Source: JADGGM01 sp025449955
Lineage (GTDB): Bacteria; Gemmatimonadota; Gemmatimonadetes; Gemmatimonadales; Gemmatimonadaceae
NCBI GenBank assembly: GCA_036554285.1
Contig: DATBNO010000039.1
Span: 1-64,000 of the forward strand
DNA length: 64,000 nt
Direction of reading: 5' to 3'
A program made the translations under genes and the position numbers. Below, piece by piece: positions 17,902 to 25,777 of the stretch. The notes below the pieces were generated by a model. The model worked only from the letters and a program-made list of their open reading frames with translations. It was not told where the DNA came from and did no database searches. Within the stretch, counting starts at the first letter, position 1, and the number at the start of each line of letters is the position of its first letter.

Positions 17902-20553
17902 ATGTCGATGCATCGGTTGCTCCGTCGCGGATCGCGCGCTCTCGTGCTTCTCGTCGTATGGGCGTGCGGCGGCACGGACGCGCCGAGCTCGTCGAACACT
18001 CCCGTCAAGATCGTCGCCGAGTCGGGCGGCGGCCAGACGGCAGACCTGGGACAACCGCTGCCCCAACCGCTCGTGGCGCGCGTGTCGACCAGCACCGGAG
18101 CGCCGGCGCCCAATGTCCCGGTGGCCTTCTCCGTGACCTCGGGCGACGGAACGCTCGCGACGTCTTCCGTTAGCACGGATGCGTCGGGCAACGCGTCGGT
18201 CGGATTCACCATGGGGCACACGCCGGGCGTCACCATCGTCAGCGCGACGAGCGGCGCGGTGGCCGGCGCGGCGGCGGTGTTCTCCGTGAGCACCGGACCG
18301 ACGATCGTTGGGCACGTGATCCTCGGCGCGGGCAACGTGCGACTGCCGGCGCTCAGGCACGGACCGCTGCGTTCTCCGATGGTGCTTCAGTCGCCGGCGC
18401 CGCGTCCGATCAAGGGATTGCAGCTCGACGTCGCGTATCGCGCGTCGGCCATCGGCGCGCAGCGCGCGGGCACGTTCACGACACTCGGCTTGGATCGGGC
18501 GCGCGTGATCGCGGCATCGATTCGCGCCGACCTCACGACGCTTCCAGTCGCGACGCGATTCGACATCATGGCCGTGTCGCCGGCGATTGCGGTCGCGCGC
18601 GTGCGCGTCCACGCCGCGTCGGATCGCGACTCGGTCATTCGCGCGCTCCGCGCCGATCCGGCTGTCGCGTCGGTGAGCGTGGATGGCCTCATGAGCCGCG
18701 GTCCGATCGCGACCGCCGCCTTCTCGCCCGCGATGCGTACCGTTGGACATGGTCCGCGCACATCCGGAACGCCCGGCGGCGAGGACATGGATTTCCCGAG
18801 CGCCCAGGCGAGCGATGCCCAACTGTGGAACTACAGCCTCATCGACGCGCCGCGCGCCTGGCACGTGAACACGGGCAGTCGCGCCGTGGTCGTGGCCGTC
18901 GTCGACGACGGCATCAATCAGCATCCGGACATCGTGGCGAACCTCGACATGGCGGGCGGCTACGATTTCGTCCAGAACGACTCGGCAAACGTCGGACCGC
19001 AGCCGCTGTGCGCCGGCGGCACGTTCTCGAATTTCGACGATGACGGCGACGCCGGTCCGGATGTGGACCCCACGATGCCGCTCTCGGTGACACTGGACAA
19101 CGAAGCCGGATGTTGGCGAGTGGACGACGGCGCGAACCACGGACTCCATGTCGCGGGCATCATCGGCGCCGGGGGCAATCCGTTGGGCATCGTGAGCGGC
19201 GTCGACTGGACGGTGACCATTCGTCCGGTGCGCGCGCTGGGCATCGACGGCAGCGGCTACTTCTTCGACATCGCGCAGGCGGTGCTCTATGCCGCGGGCT
19301 TGCCCGCCGCGGGCGCCCACGGCGCGCTGGTGCAGGCGCCTAACCGAGCGCCGATCATCAACATGAGCCTCGGCGGCCCGTCCGCCGATTCGGGTCTCGC
19401 GCGCGCCGTGGCCGCGGCGATCAGCGCCGGTTCGATCGTCGTCGCGGCGTCGGGCAACACACCGAGCTCCGAGCCCTCGTATCCGGCGGCGTTTCCGGGC
19501 GTGATCGCGGTGGCCGCGCTCGGTCCCGATGCCCAACTGGCGAGCTACAGCTCGAGCGGCTCCGATGTCTCGCTCGTCGCGCCCGGCGGCGATTTTCGCT
19601 TCGATGATCTCACGAATCCGTATACCGGCGGGACGGGCGGCATTCTCTCGACCACGTGGGATTTCTCGACGGGCGCGCCGAGCTACACGTTTTACACCGG
19701 CACCTCGATGGCGGCGCCGCACGTGTCGGGCGTCGCGGCGCTGGTGCTCGCGGCCAATCCCGGGATGTCCGGTGCCGCGCTCAAGGCCCGGCTCCTCTCG
19801 AGCGCGACGGATGTCGGGCCCGTTGGGCCGGATGATCGTTACGGCGCCGGCATCGTCGACGCGTACGCCGCGGTGAGCGGTCACCAGCCGACCGCGACCA
19901 CCACGGTGAGCGCGATCGATGCGACGACGGGTATGGTGGCCGCCACCGCGCCCGCGGATGCCAACGGATCCTTCGCACTCACACGCCTGCCGGCCGGGTC
20001 GTACTACGTGGTCGCCGCCCAGGACGAGAACGGTGATGGCGTGACCGGATTCCCGGGCCGCCGCATGGGTTGGGCGGGCGGTACCCAACCGGCGACGATC
20101 GCGATCGATAGCGCGCACGTGGGCACGGCGGCCATCGCCATCGGCGCGCCGGTGGAGCAGTGGCCTAACGGAGATCGCGCGCACGCCCAACAGATCTTCG
20201 TCGACAGCTGGATCGCCGGATCGATCGGCGCCTCGTCGACCACCGACTATTATCGCGTGCTGATCCCAACAGCCGGCACGTACACCATCGAGACCTCAGG
20301 CGTGCTGGGCGCCTGCGGATTGGCGCTCGAGCTCAACACCGCGCTCACGCTGTCGGACAACAGCGGCGCCGCCGTCTCGAGCAACGACAACAGCTCGTAC
20401 TTCGGCACCACCGGGATGACGTTCCCCGGCACGTACTGCTCGAAGATCACCGCCACGTTGCAACCGGGCGCGTATACCATCGCGCTCAAATGGAGCGCCA
20501 CGCCCGCGCCGAATCCCGGCAGCTATCGGTTGCAGGTGCGATCCGGAAGTTAG
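17902..20553 (+). CDS. S8 subtilisin-like protease with N-terminal Ig-like domain (probable lipoprotein)
   Basis: 883 aa. The N-terminus ends a hydrophobic stretch with VVWACGG, a plausible but imperfect lipobox. Residues of about 30-125 form a Big-1/Ig-like domain (VPVAFSVTSGDGTLATSSVSTDASGNASVGF). The S8 domain has Asp in VVAVVDDGINQHPD, His in NHGLHVAGIIG and Ser in GTSMAAPHVSGVAALVL. A carboxypeptidase-regulatory-like unit (GSFALTRLPAGSYYVVAAQDENGDG) and a C-terminal pre-peptidase-like beta domain follow. No clear ribosome site distinguishes the starts at 17893, 17902 and 17908. The TAG stop lies inside a GTTAGGC heptamer. Confidence 0.9.
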   Translation: MSMHRLLRRGSRALVLLVVWACGGTDAPSSSNTPVKIVAESGGGQTADLGQPLPQPLVARVSTSTGAPAPNVPVAFSVTSGDGTLATSSVSTDASGNASVGFTMGHTPGVTIVSATSGAVAGAAAVFSVSTGPTIVGHVILGAGNVRLPALRHGPLRSPMVLQSPAPRPIKGLQLDVAYRASAIGAQRAGTFTTLGLDRARVIAASIRADLTTLPVATRFDIMAVSPAIAVARVRVHAASDRDSVIRALRADPAVASVSVDGLMSRGPIATAAFSPAMRTVGHGPRTSGTPGGEDMDFPSAQASDAQLWNYSLIDAPRAWHVNTGSRAVVVAVVDDGINQHPDIVANLDMAGGYDFVQNDSANVGPQPLCAGGTFSNFDDDGDAGPDVDPTMPLSVTLDNEAGCWRVDDGANHGLHVAGIIGAGGNPLGIVSGVDWTVTIRPVRALGIDGSGYFFDIAQAVLYAAGLPAAGAHGALVQAPNRAPIINMSLGGPSADSGLARAVAAAISAGSIVVAASGNTPSSEPSYPAAFPGVIAVAALGPDAQLASYSSSGSDVSLVAPGGDFRFDDLTNPYTGGTGGILSTTWDFSTGAPSYTFYTGTSMAAPHVSGVAALVLAANPGMSGAALKARLLSSATDVGPVGPDDRYGAGIVDAYAAVSGHQPTATTTVSAIDATTGMVAATAPADANGSFALTRLPAGSYYVVAAQDENGDGVTGFPGRRMGWAGGTQPATIAIDSAHVGTAAIAIGAPVEQWPNGDRAHAQQIFVDSWIAGSIGASSTTDYYRVLIPTAGTYTIETSGVLGACGLALELNTALTLSDNSGAAVSSNDNSSYFGTTGMTFPGTYCSKITATLQPGAYTIALKWSATPAPNPGSYRLQVRSGS

Positions 20554-20566
20554 GCGAACACGTCGG

Positions 20567-20590
20567 GGCGCGCCGGCCGGCCGGCGCGCC
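20567..20590. terminator. 24-bp perfect GC palindrome after the S8 protease
   Basis: All 24 bases from 20567 to 20590 are self-complementary (GGCGCGCC at each end, GGCCGGCC in the middle). It lies 13 bp after the protease stop and 22 bp before the next start. Probable terminator or cruciform; no U-tract. Confidence 0.5.
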
Positions 20591-20612
20591 TCAGGCCACA
20601 TGAGGAAACACG

Positions 20613-20981
20613 ATGATTCCACACGTTGGCCCGATCGATCCGGCTGTGCCCGTCCGCATCGTCGTCTCGTGCGACTCCGGACATGCGCTCGCGTTCGCCC
20701 TCTGGCACCGGCCGGCCGGCACGGATGAGTGGAAGAAGTTCGCCGAGGGCCGCACCGGTGATGGCGCCGAGTCGCACGCCGCCACCATCGAGACCGGTCC
20801 GCATTCGCAGATCTACTACTGGGTAGCCGTGTCGAGTCCCGCGCGTCCGCACGCCGCCTACCATGCCCGCCTCACCCTGACCCAACGCGACGCGCCGGTG
20901 CCGCACGGCTCGGTCGAGCTGCGCGGCACCACGGACGCAGCGGGCAACGACTCGGTGGAACAATGGCTCGACTTCGTCTAA
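20613..20981 (+). CDS. Hypothetical protein
   Basis: 122 aa, not recognised. GAGG seven bases before the ATG supports the start. The sequence has no signal peptide or membrane helix and is predicted to be mostly beta (VRIVVSCDSGHALAFALWHRP, SQIYYWVAVSSPARPHAAYHARLTLTQ). This pattern resembles a compact fibronectin-III-like sandwich, but that is only an impression. Its last 19 bases overlap the start of the next gene, so the two are probably translationally coupled. Confidence 0.65.
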   Translation: MIPHVGPIDPAVPVRIVVSCDSGHALAFALWHRPAGTDEWKKFAEGRTGDGAESHAATIETGPHSQIYYWVAVSSPARPHAAYHARLTLTQRDAPVPHGSVELRGTTDAAGNDSVEQWLDFV

Positions 20982-22174
20982 CGGCGCGGGGACGCGCCGC
21001 ATTCGGGGTGCTGGCGATGCTCGTGATCGCGGCCGCGGCGGCGCCGCTGCCCGCGCAAGACGCCGACACCACCCAAGCCGATGACGACACCACGGGCGCC
21101 GATGACGCCGAGCGCGACTCGGCCGCGTTCGTTGGGCAGGCGGCCGCGGCCGTCGTGTCGAGTTATGCCGTGCCGGACATGCCCGCCGCGGCGTTCCTCG
21201 GCACGACGCCGGCCGCGATCGCGCGTCCCGCGAGCACGCGCGACTTCCTGATCGGTCTGGCGAGCGGCGTCGACGAGCACGGACAGGCGCGGCAAGGGTT
21301 CGCGCTCGAGGCATCGCCGTCGGCGATCGTACCGGGCTTCGGCGTCTCGCTCGAGCGGTATCGCGCCCCCGGCGTGAATCCCAGGTATCTCCTGGCCAAC
21401 CTGCTCGTGTCGTTCGGCGCCGCGCGCGCCGCCGGCGATTCGTCGCCCACCGTGATCGCGTACGGTGTCCGCGCCACGCTGTTCGACCGCGGGGATCCGA
21501 TGCGCGACACGGCGTTTTTGACTGCGTTAGGTGATTCGATCGCGCGGTGCCGCCCGCGCGCGCCGATTCCGGGAATCCCGCGCGCCGATCGGCCCACGGC
21601 GCTCGATCCGTTGTTGCGCGATCTCTTGTCCGAGCGCCACGACCGTGCCGTGCGGTGCATGGACTCGCACACGCGCAAGCTCGCTCGGCGCTATGCACGC
21701 GCGCACTGGAACGCCTCGACGCTGTTCATTGCGTATGCCGGAGGCGAGCGACTGCGCGGCGGCTCGTTCTCGCAGCGGCGGCACGCGGGCGACCGCGTGT
21801 GGGCCACCGGCGCCATTCGGGTCGGCGGTATCGCCCAGACGCTGCTGTACGCGGACTGGACCCACGATCGCGGCAACAGCGCACCCGACGCGTTTGATGC
21901 GCTGACCTACGGCTCGCGCGTCAACGTGGGCAGCGAATCGGCGAACGGGTTCGTCGAATTCCTCGGCCAGACCCGCTCCGGCGTTCCGTTAGGCGTGCCG
22001 GCGACGGCCACCGCGTGGTCGGCGGGCCTCGAGCTGCGCGCCGCCGAGTCGCTGTGGCTCTCGGCCGGTCTGGGCGAGCGGTTTCGCACCACCGCCGCGC
22101 CCAACGTCGTGGCTGTGCTGGCCGGCATCCGATGGGGCATCGCGCTCCGCCCCTGGCTGTCGCCCGGCGAATGA
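20963..22174 (+). CDS. Exported protein of unknown function, possible outer-membrane barrel
   Basis: 403 aa. The signal peptide GRAAFGVLAMLVIAAAAAPLPAQ is followed by an acidic linker (DADTTQADDDTTGADDAERD). Downstream, alternating amphipathic strands (LIGLASGVDEHGQARQGFALEASP, HWNASTLFIAYAGGERLRGGSF, VWATGAIRVGGIAQTLLYADWTH, SANGFVEFLGQTRSGVP, TAWSAGLELRAAESLWLSAGLGERF, VVAVLAGIRWGIAL) look like barrel strands. No named family is recognised. It starts inside the previous gene (19-bp overlap) and its end is 7 bp from the opposing sthA stop. Confidence 0.7.
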   Translation: MARLRLTARGRAAFGVLAMLVIAAAAAPLPAQDADTTQADDDTTGADDAERDSAAFVGQAAAAVVSSYAVPDMPAAAFLGTTPAAIARPASTRDFLIGLASGVDEHGQARQGFALEASPSAIVPGFGVSLERYRAPGVNPRYLLANLLVSFGAARAAGDSSPTVIAYGVRATLFDRGDPMRDTAFLTALGDSIARCRPRAPIPGIPRADRPTALDPLLRDLLSERHDRAVRCMDSHTRKLARRYARAHWNASTLFIAYAGGERLRGGSFSQRRHAGDRVWATGAIRVGGIAQTLLYADWTHDRGNSAPDAFDALTYGSRVNVGSESANGFVEFLGQTRSGVPLGVPATATAWSAGLELRAAESLWLSAGLGERFRTTAAPNVVAVLAGIRWGIALRPWLSPGE

Positions 22175-22181
22175 CGTTCCG

Positions 22182-23591
22182 TTAGGCGCCCGACGTGGAC
22201 AGCTTGTTGGCGGCGTTGAGCGCCGCCACCTTGTAGCACTCGGCGAGCGTCGGGTAGTTGAACACCGTCTCGAGGAAGTAGTCGAGTCCGCCGCCCAGGC
22301 CCAACACCGCCTGGCCGATGTGGACCAGCTCCGTCGCGCCGGTGCCGATGATGTGCACGCCCAACAATCGGCGATTCTCGCGGTGGAACAGCATCTTGAA
22401 GAAGCCGCTGTCGTCGCCCAGGATCTGGCCGCGCGCGATTTCCCGGTACCGGGCGATGCCGACTTCGTACGGGACCTTGGCCTTGGTGAGCTCGTGCTCC
22501 GCCGCGCCCACCATCGAGACTTCGGGGATGGCGTAAATCCCGATCGGGAAGTGCTGGCCCATCGCCCGGGCCGGCACGCCTAACGCATAGCAGGCGGCCA
22601 ACCGGCCCTGCTCGCTGGAGGTGGCGGCCAGGCTCGGATAGCCGATCACGTCGCCCGCCGCGAAGATGTGCGGGACGCTCGTGCGGAACTCGGCGGTCAC
22701 GGCGATGCGACCGCGCTCGTCGGCGCAGAGACCGGCATGCTCGAGGCCCAACGAGGCCGTGGCGCCTTGACGCCCAACGGAAAACAACACCATGTCGCTC
22801 ACGATGCGCTTGCCCGATTCCAGCTCGAGCACGGCGCGCGCCGGCGGGCCGTCGCTCGTGCCCAACCGAGCCACCGCTTCGCCGCCGCGGAAATACACGT
22901 TGCGCTTGCGCATTTGATGGATCAGCTCGTCGACGATCTCGCTGTCGAGAAATTCGAGCGGCCGCTCGCGTTTGTCGACGATGGTCACGTCGACGCCCAA
23001 CGCAGCGAACATCGACGCGTACTCCATGCCGATCACGCCCGCGCCGACGACGGCGATCGAGCGCGGGATGCGCGTGAGCCGGCAGATGTCATCGCTGGTG
23101 AGGATGGTGGTGCCATCGACGGGTGCGCCCGGGGCAGCGGCGGCTGCCGTCCCCACGGCAATGAGAACGTTCGCCGCGGTGATCTCGCGCCACGTGTCAC
23201 CATTGTGCACGGCGACGCGATGCGGATCGCGAAACGACGCCTCGCCCCGCAGCACATCGACCCCGTTGCGACGGAGCTGGTTGGCGATCACCGACGCTTC
23301 GCGCGATACCACATCCTGCACGCGCGCGAGGAGTGCCTCGGCCGTTGGGCGCGCGGACGCGCCGCTCTCGAGTGAGGCGTCGGCGTGCGCCGCGGTGCTC
23401 ACCGTCCACAGCACCGCCTCACGGAAGGTCTTACTCGGGATGGTGCCCGTGTCGAGACACACGCCGCCCAACGAACCGCGCCGTTCGATCACGGCGGCAC
23501 GCCGGCCGACTTTTGCCGCCTGCACCGCGGCCCGCTGGCCCGCCGGTCCGCTCCCAATGCATACCAGATCGTACTCGAACGTGTCGGTCAC
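22182..23591 (-). CDS. sthA: Soluble NAD(P)+ transhydrogenase (Si-specific)
   Basis: 469 aa. The N-terminal FAD motif DLVCIGSGPAGQRAAVQAAKVGRRAAVIER is followed by GGVCLDTGTIPSKTFREAV. In this segment the second redox cysteine of lipoamide dehydrogenases is missing and the TIPSK motif is kept, the hallmark of SthA. The NAD-binding GAGVIGMEYASMFAALGVDVTIVDKRERPLEFLD and the C-terminal dimerisation region (HIIGTGATELVHIGQAVL, FNYPTLAECYKVAALNA) are complete. It transfers hydride between NADPH and NAD+ in the cytoplasm. The stop codon is formed by a GCCTAAC heptamer. Divergent from the DoxX-like gene. Confidence 0.93.
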   Translation of the reverse strand: MTDTFEYDLVCIGSGPAGQRAAVQAAKVGRRAAVIERRGSLGGVCLDTGTIPSKTFREAVLWTVSTAAHADASLESGASARPTAEALLARVQDVVSREASVIANQLRRNGVDVLRGEASFRDPHRVAVHNGDTWREITAANVLIAVGTAAAAAPGAPVDGTTILTSDDICRLTRIPRSIAVVGAGVIGMEYASMFAALGVDVTIVDKRERPLEFLDSEIVDELIHQMRKRNVYFRGGEAVARLGTSDGPPARAVLELESGKRIVSDMVLFSVGRQGATASLGLEHAGLCADERGRIAVTAEFRTSVPHIFAAGDVIGYPSLAATSSEQGRLAACYALGVPARAMGQHFPIGIYAIPEVSMVGAAEHELTKAKVPYEVGIARYREIARGQILGDDSGFFKMLFHRENRRLLGVHIIGTGATELVHIGQAVLGLGGGLDYFLETVFNYPTLAECYKVAALNAANKLSTSGA

Positions 23592-23754
23592 GAGGGCCTG
23601 CTCAGGGAGATGCGTGGCGCGATGCGTGCGGTAAGAACAGCGTTGGACGGCCGCGCCGAAAGGTGTTGACCGTCACAATATCGATCGCCACGGCGCAGCG
23701 CGGCAAGCGAGTGTCTCGGAATACTCGAACGTACGCAGACTGTCACGCGGTCGC

Positions 23755-23782
23755 TTGACGTGCGGTGCGCCGCCCCTAGACT
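23755..23782 (+). promoter_or_regulatory. Sigma-70-type promoter for the DoxX-like gene
   Basis: TTGACG at 23755-23760, a 16-bp spacer and TAGACT at 23777-23782 lie 38 bp before the start codon at 23820. The match is 5/6 and 4/6 to the consensus. Confidence 0.45.
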
Positions 23783-23819
23783 GCACGAGAGAGGGTGCTC
23801 GTGCCTGCGGAGGTGCATC

Positions 23820-24683
23820 ATGGAGCGAGGACGGCCGGCACGTTCCGTCGCGTGGATCCTGAGCATCGTGCTCGCGATCGTGTTCTTGGCAACGGGGTTC
23901 GCCAAGATCACCGGATCATCCACCTTCTACCTCAAGGCCGCGACGATGAGCGGATTCCCATCGTGGATCCGCGTGATCGTTGGGCTCGTCGAGATTGGTG
24001 GCGCGATCGCGCTGTTGGTGCCGCGTGCGGCTGTGTTCGGCGCCGTGACTCTCGCCATCCTCATGTTCCCGGCCGCGGCGACGCAACACATGAGTGGGCA
24101 GGGCGGGTTCTGGATTCCCGTCATTGTGTTCGTGCTCCTCTACTGCGTGGTGTGGTTGCGCAGTCCGGATCTCATCAACTCGATGGCGGCGTACTTCGAG
24201 CGGCCGCATGCCGTGCTGCATGACGGTGTGATCGCCGGCGTCATCGGCGCGACGACCGTGGCCGTGTGGTTCTTCATCGTCGACCTGATCGCCGGTCACC
24301 CGCTGTTCACGCCCGACACGCTCGGCCACGCGCTCTTCAGCGTGACCGGTCCCGTGCCGTTGCACGAGCGCGGCGCATTCATCGCGGCCTACACTGTCTT
24401 CCACTATGCCGCGTTCATCGTGGCCGGAATCATGGCGGCGAGCGTGATCGATTGGGCCGGGGAAGAGCCGTCGATGGTGTTGTTCGCCGTGTTGATTTTC
24501 GTGGCGTTCGAGATCGGCTTCTACGCGTTCGTCGCCATTCTGCAGCACTCGACGCCGCTCGGCGCACTGGCGTGGTATCAGGTGCTGATCGGCAACGTGA
24601 TCGCCACCGTGGGCATGTGCTGGTATCTGTGGCGCGCGCGACCCGTGCTCAAGGAGCAGTTCGCGCACGCCCTCGACACGTGA
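23820..24683 (+). CDS. DoxX-like polytopic membrane protein with extended C-terminal half
   Basis: 287 aa from the ATG at 23820, with GGAGG 8 bases upstream. The first half has four helices in the DoxX arrangement (AWILSIVLAIVFLATGFAKITGSSTF, WIRVIVGLVEIGGAIALLVPRAAVFGAVTLAILMFPAAATQH, GFWIPVIVFVLLYCVVWLR). The second half adds four more helices (GVIAGVIGATTVAVWFFIVDLIAG, AAYTVFHYAAFIVAGIMAASVI, MVLFAVLIFVAFEIGFYAFVAIL, VLIGNVIATVGMCWYLW), a separate conserved integral-membrane unit also found in Gemmatimonadota-type genomes as I recall. Function unknown; DoxX relatives act in thiol or quinone redox. Confidence 0.75.
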   Translation: MERGRPARSVAWILSIVLAIVFLATGFAKITGSSTFYLKAATMSGFPSWIRVIVGLVEIGGAIALLVPRAAVFGAVTLAILMFPAAATQHMSGQGGFWIPVIVFVLLYCVVWLRSPDLINSMAAYFERPHAVLHDGVIAGVIGATTVAVWFFIVDLIAGHPLFTPDTLGHALFSVTGPVPLHERGAFIAAYTVFHYAAFIVAGIMAASVIDWAGEEPSMVLFAVLIFVAFEIGFYAFVAILQHSTPLGALAWYQVLIGNVIATVGMCWYLWRARPVLKEQFAHALDT

Positions 24684-24687
24684 CCTG

Positions 24688-24728
24688 GCGCCTAACAGAC
24701 CGGCGTGTCGCGCCGGTCCGTTAGGCGC
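24688..24728. terminator. Convergent terminator hairpin built from an inverted GCCTAAC/GTTAGGC pair
   Basis: GCGCCTAAC (24688-24696) pairs with GTTAGGCGC (24720-24728), and GACCGGCG (24698-24705) with CGCCGGTC (24711-24718). One A/C mismatch lies between them and the loop is 5 nt, giving a 17-bp stem. It fills the gap between the DoxX-like stop (24683) and the opposing DUF2231 stop (24734). Confidence 0.8.
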
Positions 24729-24733
24729 GGGCG

Positions 24734-25582
24734 TCAGTGCATCTGCTTGAGCATCTGGTCCACGCGTTCCGCGGACTGCGGCATGTCCTTCTCGAGCGCG
24801 GTGAGCAGGGCGCGCGCCGAATCGCGCATGCCGGCCGAGTCGAGTGCTTCGGCCTGCAACACGGTCTTTTGAAAGCGGAGCCGGCGATTGTCGGGCGCGA
24901 CCGTGATCGAGTCCAGCGCCGCGAGCGCGCCGCGCGCGTCCCGTTTGTCGCGCACCATCGAAGTGATGCGCAACAGGAGGGCAGACGTGTCGCCGGGCAT
25001 GAGCGTCTGCAGTTGCTCGGTGAGTTGCGCCGCCGCGTCGCGCTGCCCTGATCGGCGATCCACCTGGGCTTTGTCGTACAAACCGGCGACGAGCAAACGC
25101 CGCACGTCTGCGGTGTCGCCGCTGCGTACACCCACGCCGCCGCCGTAGGAATAGACGAGGTCACCACCGTGATCGCCGGCTTCGTAGAGGTACACGCAAC
25201 CCACCACGCCCACCAGCGCCGATGCCGCACGCAGTCCCTTGGTGACGCCGGGCTTTCGCGCCGCAACGACGAGCAGCGCAATCTCGAGCAGCGCCACCAC
25301 GAGGAAGATGTCGCGCGTGTCTTTCCCGTACATCTCGTGCACGTTCACCGCCTGTCGCGTGCCGGGGATCGATTCGACTTTCTCGTGTGCGTCGAGTCCG
25401 CTCTGCACCGCCACCACGCTCGCCGCCGTGCCTAACAAGAGCAACGTCGTCGCCATCCCGCTGCTGAACGACCATCGCGGGCCCAACGGAATGAGCGACA
25501 CGACGCGCGCCACGACGCCCACGATGAGGAGCGCGACGACGAAATGCACCACCTGCGGATGAAGGCTGCCGATATCAGGCAC
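24734..25582 (-). CDS. DUF2231-like membrane protein fused to a TPR-like helical tail
   Basis: 282 aa. The N-terminal 145 residues contain about four membrane helices and begin with the DUF2231 pattern IGSLHPQVVHFVVALLIVGVVARVVSLIP. A histidine-rich loop (QSGLDAHEKVESIPGTRQAVNVHEMYGKDTRD) matches the family. The C-terminal half is soluble and helical with a repeat-like character (RRLLVAGLYDKAQVDRRSGQRDAAAQLTEQLQTLMPGDTSALLLRITSMVRDKRDARGALAALDS), which reads as TPR-like. DUF2231 proteins are proposed redox or heme-linked membrane proteins; the tail may dock partners. Confidence 0.75.
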   Translation of the reverse strand: MPDIGSLHPQVVHFVVALLIVGVVARVVSLIPLGPRWSFSSGMATTLLLLGTAASVVAVQSGLDAHEKVESIPGTRQAVNVHEMYGKDTRDIFLVVALLEIALLVVAARKPGVTKGLRAASALVGVVGCVYLYEAGDHGGDLVYSYGGGVGVRSGDTADVRRLLVAGLYDKAQVDRRSGQRDAAAQLTEQLQTLMPGDTSALLLRITSMVRDKRDARGALAALDSITVAPDNRRLRFQKTVLQAEALDSAGMRDSARALLTALEKDMPQSAERVDQMLKQMH

Positions 25583-25777
25583 GGGACCGGACTCCGGGAG
25601 AAGGATCGCTTAACCAGTTCATGACGCGCGCTACACGCTATCCCAACAGTTTGCCCGGAGTCAACCGGTGCGGGGCCTATGTGCGCACAGCACCCGTGGC
25701 TGGCAGTCCGGCGGCCGTGTACCACCAGGCTGCCCCGCACGTTAACGTTCGAATCGGTTGGCCGTACCTCGTTCACC

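Noticed and set aside
17791..20190. 799-aa open frame antisense to the S8 protease
   Set aside because: Arg/His-rich composition typical of high-GC antisense frames; the plus-strand gene has complete protease motifs.
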